A DNA stretch of 64,000 nucleotides from Actinoallomurus liliacearum (lineage in GTDB: Bacteria > Actinomycetota > Actinomycetes > Streptosporangiales > Streptosporangiaceae): NCBI RefSeq assembly GCF_039542035.1, contig NZ_BAABHJ010000011.1, positions 1 through 64,000 of the forward strand. Direction: 5' to 3'. Each line of letters starts with the position of its first letter. The stretch's first letter is position 1. Below, in pieces: positions 1 to 8,334 of the stretch. The notes beneath the pieces are model-generated. The model saw nothing but the letters and a program-made list of their open reading frames with translations. It had not been told where the DNA came from and did no database searches. The position numbers were made by a program, and so were the translations under genes.

Positions 1-188
1 TGAAGAGAAAAACAATCCCGGCAAGAGTTATTCTTGCCAAAGGAATCCAAACCAACCATGACCAACCGAAATCGACCACGATCAGCGAGGACCATAAAGG
101 CACTGGCTTTTAGCACACTGTTGAGTTCTCAAGAAACGGACACACACCGTCCGAGACCCGACTTCCGCCGGACCCCGTCTGGGGCAAC
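1..188 (-). other. rRNA operon 5' leader (16S gene beyond left edge)
   Basis: On the minus strand this stretch contains the conserved actinobacterial rrn leader motif (TTGAGAACTCAACAGTGTGC and the following CTAAAAGCCAGTGCC at about 103-131). It normally lies between rrn promoters and 16S rRNA and is linked to antitermination and processing. Nearer the edge a 7-bp hairpin (arms 20-26 and 32-38, GGCAAGA/TCTTGCC) could be a boxB-like or processing stem. No mature 16S sequence is inside the window, so the rRNA gene itself is inferred. I see no gene in the rest of the 740-base region up to tyrS, only the two promoters listed separately. Confidence 0.75.
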
Positions 189-194
189 CCTTCT

Positions 195-222
195 ATCTTA
201 GCGCCCCCGCTCCGTTTGTCAA
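195..222 (-). promoter_or_regulatory. rrn promoter proximal to the leader
   Basis: The minus strand reads TTGACA (217-222), a 16-base spacer and TAAGAT (195-200). The perfect -35 box fits a strong sigma-70-class promoter. It lies just upstream of the conserved rrn leader motif, so transcription would start near 188 and run off the left edge into 16S rRNA. Confidence 0.75.
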
Positions 223-495
223 CCCCGATCCGTAGATCTTTATGGGACCGACACACACAGCCGGAACGCCCCTCCAGACAGCAGCAACCCCGGCCAGCGA
301 ACCGGCCGCAGCAGCACCATCCAGAAGTTCCCCACGGGCCGACCGCCAGATCCAACCGGCGTTCCGCATCCCGTCTCGGGGCGACCACACCATGCTACCC
401 CGGTCCAGACACCGTCCGGACCAGAACAACACTCCGTGTGGGTTTCCCCTGGGCCGGCCGCCTTCCGGCGTCCCGCTCCCCTTGGGGCGAAGAGA

Positions 496-524
496 ACATT
501 ACGTCCACCTGGATAACCCGTCAA
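496..524 (-). promoter_or_regulatory. second, distal rrn promoter
   Basis: The minus strand reads TTGACG (519-524), a 17-base spacer and TAATGT (496-501). It points the same way as the proximal promoter about 300 bases downstream. Tandem promoters are usual for actinobacterial rRNA operons. Confidence 0.6.
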
Positions 525-752
525 ATCGGCGCTACGTGATCGCATCTGCGCTGATCGCCGGGATCCGTCTGAGTCTCGACTCGTGATCTCGAAAACCAGG
601 AGGCTCGAAGGAGACCGTACGTTCGGACGATCGACGGCGGCCTCTCCCACCGCTACGGCCGACAGGACGCATCGCGACCCGGTCCCGGCTCGCGTACCGT
701 CCGTGCGTGCTCGGGCCGGGCGGCACCCCGGTAGGGGCGCCGCCCGGCGAGG

Positions 753-2021
753 TCAGTCGGAGGCGACCGTCACTCCGCCGATGTTCCGCTTGCCACGCCG
801 CAGCACGAGGAAGCGGCCTTGCAGGAGGTCGCCCTGGTCGGGTACGGCCGCCTCATCGGTGACCTTGACGTTGTTGACGTACGCCCCGCCCTGCGCGACC
901 GTGCGGCGGGCCTCGGACTTGCTGCCCACCAGTCCGGTCGCCGTCAGCAGGTCGACGACCGGAGGCAGCGGCCCGGACACGGTCGTGGACGGCACCTCGG
1001 CGAGCGCGCTGCCCAGCGTGCGCTCGTCCAGTTCGCCCAGGTCGCCCTGGCCGAACAGCGCACGAGACGCGGCGATCACGCGTTGCGTCTCCTCGGCTCC
1101 GTGGACGAGCGTGGTGAGCTCCTCGGCGAGGGCTCGCTGTGCCGCTCGGGCGGCCGGGCGCTCGCTCGTCGCCTTCTCCAGCTCCTCGATCTCCTCACGG
1201 CTCCGGAAGCTGAAGTACCTCAGGTACGTCGAGACATCGCGGTCGTCCGCGTTGAGCCAGAACTGGTAGAAGGCGTACGGCGAGGTCAGCTCGGGATCCA
1301 GCCAGTACGTCTCGCCGCCGGCCGTCTTGCCGAACTTCGTGCCGTCGGCGCGGGTGACGAGCGGGGTCGTCAGCGCGTGCGCGCTGCCCCCTTCCACTCG
1401 CCGGATGAGGTCGACGCCCGCCGTGAGGTTCCCCCACTGGTCGTTTCCGCCGGTCTGGAGCCGGCAGTCGTACCGGCGGAACAGCTCCAGGAAGTCCATG
1501 GACTGCAGCAGCACGTAGCTGAACTCGGTGTAGCTCAGGCCGGTGGTGTCCAGCCGCGACTTCACCGTCTCCCGCGCGAGCATGCGGTTGACCGGGAAGT
1601 GCTTGCCGATGTCCCGCAGGAACTCGATGGCCGACATGGGGCCGGTCCAGTCGAGGTTGCTGACGATCAGGCCGCGGTCGCCGGTCAGGTCGAGGAATCG
1701 CGACACCTGCGCCCGGATGCGCTCGACCCAGCCGGCCACGACCTCCTCGGAGTTCAGCGTGCGCTCGGCGCTCTTGCCGCTCGGATCGCCGATCAGCCCG
1801 GTCGCGCCGCCGACCAGCCCGATCGTCCGGTGGCCCGCGTGCTGGAACCGGCGCAGCGTCAGCAACTGCACCAGGCTCCCCACGTGGAGAGAGGGCGCGG
1901 TCGGGTCGAAACCGCAATAGAGCGTGACCGGCCCCGAGGCGAGCATCGCCCGCAGATCGTCCAGGTCGGTGGACTGTGTGATCAGGCCCCGCCAGGCGAG
2001 ATCGTCCAGTATGTCGGCCAC
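753..2021 (-). CDS. tyrS: tyrosyl-tRNA synthetase
   Basis: Class I aminoacyl-tRNA synthetase charging tRNA-Tyr in the cytoplasm. The Rossmann fold carries the HIGH-like motif HVGS (residues 46-49) and the KMSKS-like loop KFGKT (229-233). The YxxxQ/DQWGN tyrosine-binding region is near 170-197, and a C-terminal S4-type RNA-binding domain starts near residue 355. The predicted protein has 422 residues, normal for the bacterial TyrS family. I chose GTG at 2021 (MADILDDLAWRGL) because family members start there and GACGAGG lies a few bases upstream. An in-frame TTG at 2060 would add 13 atypical residues. It reads toward the rrn promoters. Confidence 0.95.
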   Translation of the reverse strand: MADILDDLAWRGLITQSTDLDDLRAMLASGPVTLYCGFDPTAPSLHVGSLVQLLTLRRFQHAGHRTIGLVGGATGLIGDPSGKSAERTLNSEEVVAGWVERIRAQVSRFLDLTGDRGLIVSNLDWTGPMSAIEFLRDIGKHFPVNRMLARETVKSRLDTTGLSYTEFSYVLLQSMDFLELFRRYDCRLQTGGNDQWGNLTAGVDLIRRVEGGSAHALTTPLVTRADGTKFGKTAGGETYWLDPELTSPYAFYQFWLNADDRDVSTYLRYFSFRSREEIEELEKATSERPAARAAQRALAEELTTLVHGAEETQRVIAASRALFGQGDLGELDERTLGSALAEVPSTTVSGPLPPVVDLLTATGLVGSKSEARRTVAQGGAYVNNVKVTDEAAVPDQGDLLQGRFLVLRRGKRNIGGVTVASD

Positions 2022-2178
2022 GTTCTTCCTCGTCTCGTACGTACGTCCGGTCTCTACCAAGGATGCCGGACCGGTTCGACATCAAGGTAACGGGGCGTCC
2101 GGCGGGTCTCCCACCGATTTCCCCCGCCGAGCGCGGCCGACCGCGGACGGACCTTCCGGCGCGGCCGGTCTCGCGGAT

Positions 2179-2802
2179 CTAGCGGCGCGCCTCCGGGCCC
2201 CGTCGGCGAGGGGTGTGCAGACGGTAGGCGGAGACGCTCGGGTCCCCGTCGATCCAGAACCGCCAGGGCACGTCCTTGGCACTGGTCACGCCCGTACGGG
2301 GGCCGGTGCGCACCTCGGCGGCCGGCGCGCCCGGCAGGACGCGCAGAGGGCTCTCCGGATCGCACACGTCGGCGCCGTACAGGGCGCGGTCGATCGCCAG
2401 GGCCTCGCAGAGCCGGGCCGGACCGCGGGCCAGGTCGCGCTCCGAGGAGCGCGGCCGGCGCGCCATGGCCAGCTCGCGGCCCTCGACGATCTCCCCCGCC
2501 CGGATCAGTACGGCCGCGGCGATGCCCTCCTCCAGGCACACGAGGTTCACGCAGTAATGCATGCCGTACGTGAAGTACACGTACGCGTGGCCGGGCGGAC
2601 CGAACATGACGGCGTTGCGGTCCGTCCGGCCCCGGTAGGCGTGCGAGGCCGGATCGAGGGGCCCGGCGTACGCCTCCACCTCCGTCAGGCGCACCGCGAC
2701 CGTGCCCTGGGGGAAGGAGCGCTCGAGGACGCACCCGAGCAGGTCGGGCGCCACCTCTTCGGGCAGCCGGTCGAAGAACGCGCGCGGGAGCGGAGCGCTC
2801 AT
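2179..2802 (-). CDS. 3-methyladenine DNA glycosylase, AAG/MPG family
   Basis: Predicted base-excision repair glycosylase that flips out and removes alkylated purines such as 3-methyladenine. The 207-residue protein has the AAG-family core: TEVEAY (40-45, with the glutamate expected to activate water), SHAYRGRT (53-60), RNAVMFGPPGHAYVYFTYG and the conserved CVNLV segment. Its ATG overlaps the argH stop by one base (TGATG), so the two are probably translationally coupled. The mpg-tyrS neighbourhood near arg genes is also known in mycobacteria. There is no metal site or signal peptide. Confidence 0.92.
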   Translation of the reverse strand: MSAPLPRAFFDRLPEEVAPDLLGCVLERSFPQGTVAVRLTEVEAYAGPLDPASHAYRGRTDRNAVMFGPPGHAYVYFTYGMHYCVNLVCLEEGIAAAVLIRAGEIVEGRELAMARRPRSSERDLARGPARLCEALAIDRALYGADVCDPESPLRVLPGAPAAEVRTGPRTGVTSAKDVPWRFWIDGDPSVSAYRLHTPRRRGPEARR

Positions 2803-4232
2803 CAGGCCCCCGACGCCGCCCAGGAGGCGTGGCCGTCGACGAGGGAGCGGAGCGTCGTGAGCTGCTCGGCGACGCGCTCCGGGGAGGTGCCGCCGTACGC
2901 CTTCCGCGCGGCCAGCGCGCCCTGCACGGAGAACACGTCGCGTACGTCCGGGGTCAGGTGCGGGGAGACCTTGGCGAGCTCATCGTCGCTCAGGTCGCCG
3001 AAGTCCTTGTCGTTGACCTGGCACCAGACGACGAGGTGGCCGACGACCTCGTGCGCATCGCGGAACGGCACACCCTTGCGGACGAGCAGTTCGGCGACGT
3101 CGGTGGCGAGCGCGAAGCCCTGGGGCGCGAGGGCCTCCAGACGCTCGGTGTTGACGCGCATGGTGGCGATCAGACCGGACACGGCGGGCAGGACGAGCAG
3201 GAGGGTGTCGACGGCGTCGAACACGCCCTCCTTGTCCTCCTGCAGGTCGCGGTTGTACGTGAGCGGCAGGCCCTTGAGGGTGGTCAGCAGGGCGGTGAGG
3301 TGGCCGATGAGCCGGCCGGACTTGCCGCGGGCGAGCTCGGCGACGTCCGGGTTCTTCTTCTGCGGCATGATCGACGACCCGGTGGCGTACGTGTCGTCCA
3401 TCTCGATCCAGCGGAACTCCTGGGACGCCCAGAGGACGACCTCCTCCCCCAGCCGCGACAGGTGCACGCCGATCAGGGCGGCCGCGGCGAGGAACTCGAC
3501 GGCGTAGTCGCGGTCGCTGACGGCGTCCATCGAGTTGGGGGCGGCCGCGGCGAAGCCGAGCTCCTCGGCGACGGCCTCCGGGTCGAGGGGCAGGGAGGAC
3601 CCGGCGAGCGCGCCGGAGCCGAGCGGGCTGATCGCGGCCCGTTTGTCCCAGTCCCGCAGCCGGTCGACGTCGCGGGCGAACGCGTGCACGTGCGCCAGGA
3701 GCTGGTGGGAGAAGAGCACCGGCTGGGCGTGCTGCAGGTGGGTCATCCCCGGTGCGGCGACCCCGAGGTTGTGGTCGGCCTGCGCGATCAGCGCGGTCTC
3801 CAGCTCCACGAGCCGGGAGACGATCTGCCGCACGTGGTCCCGCAGGTAGAGCCGCAGATCGGTGGCGACCTGGTCGTTACGGCTACGCCCGGCGCGCAGC
3901 TTGCCGCCGAGGGCGCCGAGGCGCTCGAGGAGGCCGCGTTCGAGCGCGGTGTGGACGTCCTCGTCGGCGACGGCCGGCCGGAACTCGCCGGAGCGGCAGG
4001 CGTCGTCGAGATCGTCGAGCGCGTCGAGCATGCGGCGCAGCTCGTCCTCGGTGAGCAGGCCCGCCCGGTGCAGGACCCGCGCGTGGGCGCGCGACCCCAG
4101 CAGGTCGTACGGGGCGAGCCGCCAGTCGAACTGCACGCTGACCGACAGCCGGGCGAGGGCCTCGGACGGACCGCCCTCGAACCGGCCGCCCCACAACCTG
4201 GTCGGTGTCTTGCGCTGCTGGTCGTCCGTCAC
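2802..4232 (-). CDS. argH: argininosuccinate lyase
   Basis: Last step of arginine synthesis: cleaves argininosuccinate to arginine and fumarate. The 476-residue protein belongs to the fumarase/aspartase superfamily, with the signature GSSIMPQKKNPD (285-296) including the mobile catalytic serine loop, and the TMTHLQHAQP segment (about 162-171) with the catalytic histidine. ArgG, usually adjacent upstream, is absent: the next gene is argR. argH has its own 226-base upstream region with an ARG-box-like operator. It overlaps the glycosylase gene downstream. Confidence 0.96.
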   Translation of the reverse strand: MTDDQQRKTPTRLWGGRFEGGPSEALARLSVSVQFDWRLAPYDLLGSRAHARVLHRAGLLTEDELRRMLDALDDLDDACRSGEFRPAVADEDVHTALERGLLERLGALGGKLRAGRSRNDQVATDLRLYLRDHVRQIVSRLVELETALIAQADHNLGVAAPGMTHLQHAQPVLFSHQLLAHVHAFARDVDRLRDWDKRAAISPLGSGALAGSSLPLDPEAVAEELGFAAAAPNSMDAVSDRDYAVEFLAAAALIGVHLSRLGEEVVLWASQEFRWIEMDDTYATGSSIMPQKKNPDVAELARGKSGRLIGHLTALLTTLKGLPLTYNRDLQEDKEGVFDAVDTLLLVLPAVSGLIATMRVNTERLEALAPQGFALATDVAELLVRKGVPFRDAHEVVGHLVVWCQVNDKDFGDLSDDELAKVSPHLTPDVRDVFSVQGALAARKAYGGTSPERVAEQLTTLRSLVDGHASWAASGA

Positions 4233-4282
4233 GCTGTTCTTCTCCCTGGGAAGCTGTTGGCAGGCGTCCTTGACCGGCCGCC

Positions 4283-4300
4283 GATGCGAAACTACTGCAT
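4283..4300 (-). promoter_or_regulatory. putative ARG box (ArgR operator) upstream of argH
   Basis: The minus strand has ATGCAGTAGTTTCGCATC about 50 bases before argH. It shares the ATGCA-N7-CGCATC layout with the second operator at argC (4283-4300 against 9376-9393; 13 of 18 positions identical). ArgR boxes are known to be 18-bp imperfect palindromes. A weak -10-like TAGTTT lies inside it, so binding would block transcription. Confidence 0.55.
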
Positions 4301-4458
4301 GTCAGGCGGGCCGTGTCGGCGGCCGTCCGTAGGCGGCCGAAAAGCTCGATCATGAAAATGTTCCCGGCGGGTGCCGGGGTGTGCTCCGGGCCGGAGCATC
4401 GGTCGGGCGCCGCGCCGGGCGGTGCCCTCAGGGGGTGTCCGGTGGCGCCGGACGCCCC

Positions 4459-5100
4459 CTACGGTCGTCGTTCGGCGTGCTCCGGGAGCGTCGGCGCGCC
4501 GACGCCTCGGACGCCGGGGGCGTCCGCACCGACGGGCTCCCATGTCTGGCCGGCGGGGTCGCCGACGTCACGCGGACCGCGCACGGCGCGTTCGTCCGGG
4601 CGCCGTTCGGTCAGCGCGAGCAGAGCGGCCGCGAGGTCGGCGCCGCCGGAGGGATCCCGTGCGATCACGAGGACGGTGTCGTCGCCGGCGACCGTGCCGA
4701 GCACGGTCGGCCAGTCGGCGTGGTCGATGGCCGAGGCGAGGAACTGCGCGGCGCCGGCCGGCGTCCGTACGATGACGAGGTTGGCGGAGGCCTCGGCCGA
4801 GACGAGCAGCTCCTGGGCGAGCCGGGCCAGGCGGCCGCCGAACGTCTCGGCGGCGCCGGTCCGGGCGCGGCGGATGCGCTCGCCGCCCTCCCCGGGCACC
4901 GCGTAGATCAGTGAGCCGTCCTCGGCCCGCAGCTTGACCGCGCCGATGTCGACGAGGTCGCGCGACAGGGTGGCCTGCGTGACGTCGACACCGGCGTCGG
5001 CGAGCAGCCGGGCCAATTCGCTCTGGGAGTGCACGGCGTTGCGGCCGAGCAGTTCGATGATCCGCGACTGCCGTGCCGTCTTGGTCAGGGGCGTGGTCAT
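4459..5100 (-). CDS. argR: arginine repressor ArgR (long C-terminal form)
   Basis: Arginine-responsive repressor of the arginine biosynthetic genes. The winged-helix DNA-binding domain covers about residues 8-75 (SQSELARLLADAGVDVTQAT and LSRDL). The C-terminal arginine-binding/oligomerisation domain (about 85-165) carries the conserved VLGTVAGDDTVLVI segment. The ATG at 5100 overlaps the argD stop (ATGA). The protein is 213 residues against 150-170 usual; the last 45 or so residues (RRPDERAVRGPRD...) are Pro/Gly/Arg-rich and outside the domain. Either the extension is real or a late frameshift removed the normal stop. It is the last gene of the argCJBDR operon. Confidence 0.93.
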   Translation of the reverse strand: MTTPLTKTARQSRIIELLGRNAVHSQSELARLLADAGVDVTQATLSRDLVDIGAVKLRAEDGSLIYAVPGEGGERIRRARTGAAETFGGRLARLAQELLVSAEASANLVIVRTPAGAAQFLASAIDHADWPTVLGTVAGDDTVLVIARDPSGGADLAAALLALTERRPDERAVRGPRDVGDPAGQTWEPVGADAPGVRGVGAPTLPEHAERRP

Positions 5101-6269
5101 GTCGCCCCTAGTATGCCCGGCAGAGCCGCGATGAAGGAGTCCACTTCGTCCGCCGTGATGATCAGTGGCGGGGCGAGCCGGACGGCCTGCGGTGCGACGG
5201 CGTTGACGAGGAAGCCGGCGTCGCGGGCGGCGGCCTCGAGGGCCGCGGACTTCGGCTCGGTGAGGACGATCGCCCGCCACAGCCCCCCGCCGCGTACGCC
5301 CGCGAGGAGCGGGTGGTCGACCGCTTCGATGCCGGCGGCGAGCCGGTCGCCGACCTTGGTGACGTGGTCGAGGAGCCCGTCGCGCTCGATGGTGTCGAGC
5401 ACGGCGAGCGCGGCGGCGCAGGCCACCGGGTTGCCGCCGAACGTCGAGCCGTGGTCGCCCTTGCCGAACGCGGTGGCGTACGGGCCGAAGCCGACGCAGG
5501 CGCCGATGGGCAGTCCGCCGCCGAGCCCCTTCGCCAGCGTGATGACGTCGGGCCGGACGCCCTCGTGCTGGTGCTGGAACCAGGTCCCGGTGCGGCCGAT
5601 GCCGCTCTGGATCTCGTCGAGGACGAGCGCCGCGCCGGCCTCGTCGCAGATCGCCCGCGCGGCCGTGAGGTAGCCCTCCGGCGGGGGGATGACCCCGGCC
5701 TCGCCCTGGGTCGGCTCGAGGAAGACGGCCGCGCAGTCGCCGGTGACGGCGGCCCGCAGCTCGTCGACCGAGCCGTACGTCACGAAACGCACGTCCGCGG
5801 GGAACGGGCCGAACGGCTCGCGGATCGCCGCCTTGCCGGTCAGCGCGAGGGAGCCCATCGTCCGGCCGTGGAAGCCGCTCTCGGCCGCGACGACGTAGCT
5901 CCTGCCGGGGCCGGCGTGCCGCCGGACGAGCTTGTAGGCCGCCTCGTTGGCCTCGGTGCCGGAGTTGGTGAAGAACACGCGCCCGTCGCCGCCGAGCAGG
6001 CCGAGGAGCCGCTCGGCGAGGAGCACCTCGGGCTCGTGCAGGAACAGGTTCGAGGTGTGCGCGAGGGTGGCGACCTGCGCGGACACCGCCTGCACGAGCG
6101 CCGGGTGGGCATGGCCGAGCGAGGAGACCGCGATGCCGCCGATCAGGTCGAGGTAGGAGGCGCCGTCGGTGTCCCAGACCCGGCAGCCCTCGCCGCGGGC
6201 GAGCGCGACCGGCGGGACGCCGTAGTTGGGCATCAGCGCGGCTTCGAACCGCTTCCGCAGGTCGTTCAT
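5097..6269 (-). CDS. argD: acetylornithine aminotransferase
   Basis: PLP-dependent class III aminotransferase converting N-acetylglutamate semialdehyde to N-acetylornithine. The 390-residue protein shows GTEANE (104-109), SGFHGRT (131-137), the PLP-binding LDEIQ (217-221) and the Schiff-base lysine in TLAKGLGGG (Lys247). Length and motifs match ArgD rather than the longer GABA aminotransferases. It overlaps argB upstream and argR downstream by ATGA, which implies coupled translation. Confidence 0.95.
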   Translation of the reverse strand: MNDLRKRFEAALMPNYGVPPVALARGEGCRVWDTDGASYLDLIGGIAVSSLGHAHPALVQAVSAQVATLAHTSNLFLHEPEVLLAERLLGLLGGDGRVFFTNSGTEANEAAYKLVRRHAGPGRSYVVAAESGFHGRTMGSLALTGKAAIREPFGPFPADVRFVTYGSVDELRAAVTGDCAAVFLEPTQGEAGVIPPPEGYLTAARAICDEAGAALVLDEIQSGIGRTGTWFQHQHEGVRPDVITLAKGLGGGLPIGACVGFGPYATAFGKGDHGSTFGGNPVACAAALAVLDTIERDGLLDHVTKVGDRLAAGIEAVDHPLLAGVRGGGLWRAIVLTEPKSAALEAAARDAGFLVNAVAPQAVRLAPPLIITADEVDSFIAALPGILGAT

Positions 6270-7183
6270 GACGGCACCACCATCGTTCCGATCCCCTCGT
6301 CGGTGAAGACCTCCAGCAGCAGCGCGTGCGGGACCCGGCCGTCGAGGACGTGGGCGCGCGGCACCCCGCCGCGTACGGCGCGCAGGCAGGCCCCCATCTT
6401 CGGCACCATGCCCGCCGACAGGTCGGGCAGCAGCGTCTCCAGGTCGTCGGCGGTGATCTGGTCGATCACCTCGGAGGCGTCCGCGGAGCCGTCGGCCGGC
6501 CAGTCGGAGTAGAGGCCCTCGACGTCCGTCAGCACGATCAGCTTGCCGGCCTGCAGGGCGACGGCCAGCGCACCCGCCGCGGTGTCGGCGTTGACGTTGT
6601 AGACCTCGCCGTCCTCGCCGCGGGCGATGCTGGAGATCACCGGGATGCGGCCGTCGTCGAGGAGGCTGCGGACCGCGCCGGTGTCGACGTCGATGATCTC
6701 ACCGACCATCCCGAGGTCGACCTCCCGGCCGTCCACGACCGCGGTCTTCCGCTCGGCGGTGAACAGCCGGGCGTCCTCTCCCGACATGCCGACGCCGAAC
6801 GCGCCGTGCTGGTTGAGCAGCCCGACGACGTCGGGCCCGACCTGGCCGACCAGCACCATGCGGACGACGTCCATCGTCTCCGCCGTGGTCACCCGGAGCC
6901 CGGCCGTGAAGGTGCTCTCCAGCCCGAGCCGGTCGAGCTGGGCGTTGATCTGCGGGCCCCCGCCGTGCACCACGACCGGGCGGAGCCCGGCGTACCGGAG
7001 GAAGGCGACGTCGCGGGCGAAGGCCAGCCGCAGCTCGTCGTCGATCATGGCGTGGCCGCCGTACTTGATCACGACGGTCGTGCCGTGGAACTCCTCGAGC
7101 CAGGGCAGCGCCTCGATGAGCGTGGCCGCCTTCTGCAGGGCGGCGGCGCTCGCCTGCGTACGTATGCGCGGTTTCGTCGTCAT
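6266..7183 (-). CDS. argB: acetylglutamate kinase
   Basis: Amino acid kinase family enzyme phosphorylating N-acetylglutamate, the step usually controlled by arginine feedback. The 305-residue protein has the phosphate-binding KYGGHAM (40-46) and VVHGGGPQI (71-79), plus NVNADTAAGALA for substrate and nucleotide contacts. The N-terminal helix (about residues 8-30) is the one linked with arginine-sensitive hexameric enzymes. The ATG at 7183 was chosen because it overlaps the argJ stop (ATGA) and gives the family N-terminus; the open frame extends further upstream inside argJ. Confidence 0.95.
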   Translation of the reverse strand: MTTKPRIRTQASAAALQKAATLIEALPWLEEFHGTTVVIKYGGHAMIDDELRLAFARDVAFLRYAGLRPVVVHGGGPQINAQLDRLGLESTFTAGLRVTTAETMDVVRMVLVGQVGPDVVGLLNQHGAFGVGMSGEDARLFTAERKTAVVDGREVDLGMVGEIIDVDTGAVRSLLDDGRIPVISSIARGEDGEVYNVNADTAAGALAVALQAGKLIVLTDVEGLYSDWPADGSADASEVIDQITADDLETLLPDLSAGMVPKMGACLRAVRGGVPRAHVLDGRVPHALLLEVFTDEGIGTMVVPS

Positions 7184-8334
7184 GAGGAGTACGCGGAGTT
7201 CTCGTGGACGTAGTCGGCGGTCAGGTCGGTGGTGTGCACGGTCGCGGTGTGGGCGCCGGAGCCGAGGTCGACCGTGATGGTCACGTCCCGCGGCCGCATG
7301 TCGACCTTGGCGCGGTCGTCGCCGACGGAGCCGTTGCGGCACACCCAGACGCCGTTGATCGCGACGTTGAGCCGGTCCGGATCGAACACGGCGTCGGTCG
7401 TGCCGACGGCGGCCAGCACGCGGCCCCAGTTCGGATCCTCGCCGTGGATCGCGCACTTGAGCAGGTTGCTGCGGGCCACCGCGCGCCCGACGAGGACCGC
7501 GTCCTCGTCGTCGGCCGCGCCGACGACCTCGATCGCGATCGCCTTGGTCGCGCCCTCGGCGTCGAGCAGCAGCTGCCGGGCCAGGTCGGCGCAGATGTCG
7601 GTGACCGTCTGGGCGAGCTCGTCCTCGGACGGGGTCACCCCGCTCGCGCCGCTGGCCAGCAGCAGGACGGTGTCGTTGGTGGACATGCAGCCGTCGGTGT
7701 CGAGCCGGTCGAAGGTCACCGCGCACGCCCGCCGCAGGATCCGGTCGAGGGTCGCCGCGTCGACGTCGGCGTCGGTCGTGATGACGCAGAGCATGGTGGC
7801 GAGGGCCGGCGCGAGCATGCCCGCGCCCTTGGCCATGCCGCCGACCGTGTAGCCGTCGGTCGCCCGGCGGAAGGCGATCTTGGCGACGGTGTCCGTGGTC
7901 CGGATCGCGTCGGCCGCCGGGAGGCCGCCGTCGCGGGACAGCTCGCGGGCCGCCTCCTCGACGCCGGCCAGCAGCGTGTCCATGGGCAGCCGCTCACCGA
8001 TCAGGCCGGTGGAGCAGACCGCGATCTCGCCGGCCGAGTCGTCGAGGACGGCGGCGACCTTCTCCGCGGTCTGGTGCGTGTCCTGGAAGCCCGCCGGGCC
8101 GGTGCAGGCGTTGGCCCCGCCGGAGTTCAGCACGACGGCGCGCACCCGCCCGCCGCGCAGTACCTGCTCCGACCACAGCACCGGCGCCGCCTTCACGCGG
8201 TTGCGGGTGAAGACACCGGCCGCCGCGCGGGACGGGCCGTCGTTGACGACGAGGGCGAGGTCGCGTTCACCGCCCTTCTTGATGCCGGCGGCCAGGCCGG
8301 CCGCTCTGAAGCCGAGAGGGGCGGTGACGCTCAC
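7180..8334 (-). CDS. argJ: bifunctional glutamate N-acetyltransferase/ornithine acetyltransferase
   Basis: Transfers the acetyl group from N-acetylornithine to glutamate, recycling acetate in the cyclic arginine pathway. The presence of ArgJ and absence of ArgE nearby fits that cycle. The 384-residue precursor contains GGMAKGAGMLAPALATML, where self-cleavage is expected before Thr180, which becomes the N-terminal nucleophile of the beta chain. It starts at GTG 8334, overlapping the argC stop (GTGA), and ends by overlapping argB (ATGA). Whether it can also use acetyl-CoA cannot be judged here. Confidence 0.95.
   Translation of the reverse strand: MSVTAPLGFRAAGLAAGIKKGGERDLALVVNDGPSRAAAGVFTRNRVKAAPVLWSEQVLRGGRVRAVVLNSGGANACTGPAGFQDTHQTAEKVAAVLDDSAGEIAVCSTGLIGERLPMDTLLAGVEEAARELSRDGGLPAADAIRTTDTVAKIAFRRATDGYTVGGMAKGAGMLAPALATMLCVITTDADVDAATLDRILRRACAVTFDRLDTDGCMSTNDTVLLLASGASGVTPSEDELAQTVTDICADLARQLLLDAEGATKAIAIEVVGAADDEDAVLVGRAVARSNLLKCAIHGEDPNWGRVLAAVGTTDAVFDPDRLNVAINGVWVCRNGSVGDDRAKVDMRPRDVTITVDLGSGAHTATVHTTDLTADYVHENSAYSS

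Noticed and set aside
819..2090. Long open frame opposite tyrS
   Set aside because: Composition is the mirror of tyrS codons in GC-rich DNA (Arg/Val/Gln-rich), with no domain or ribosome-binding site.
2829..4355. 508-codon frame opposite argH
   Set aside because: Shadow frame of a certain gene; no recognisable protein features.
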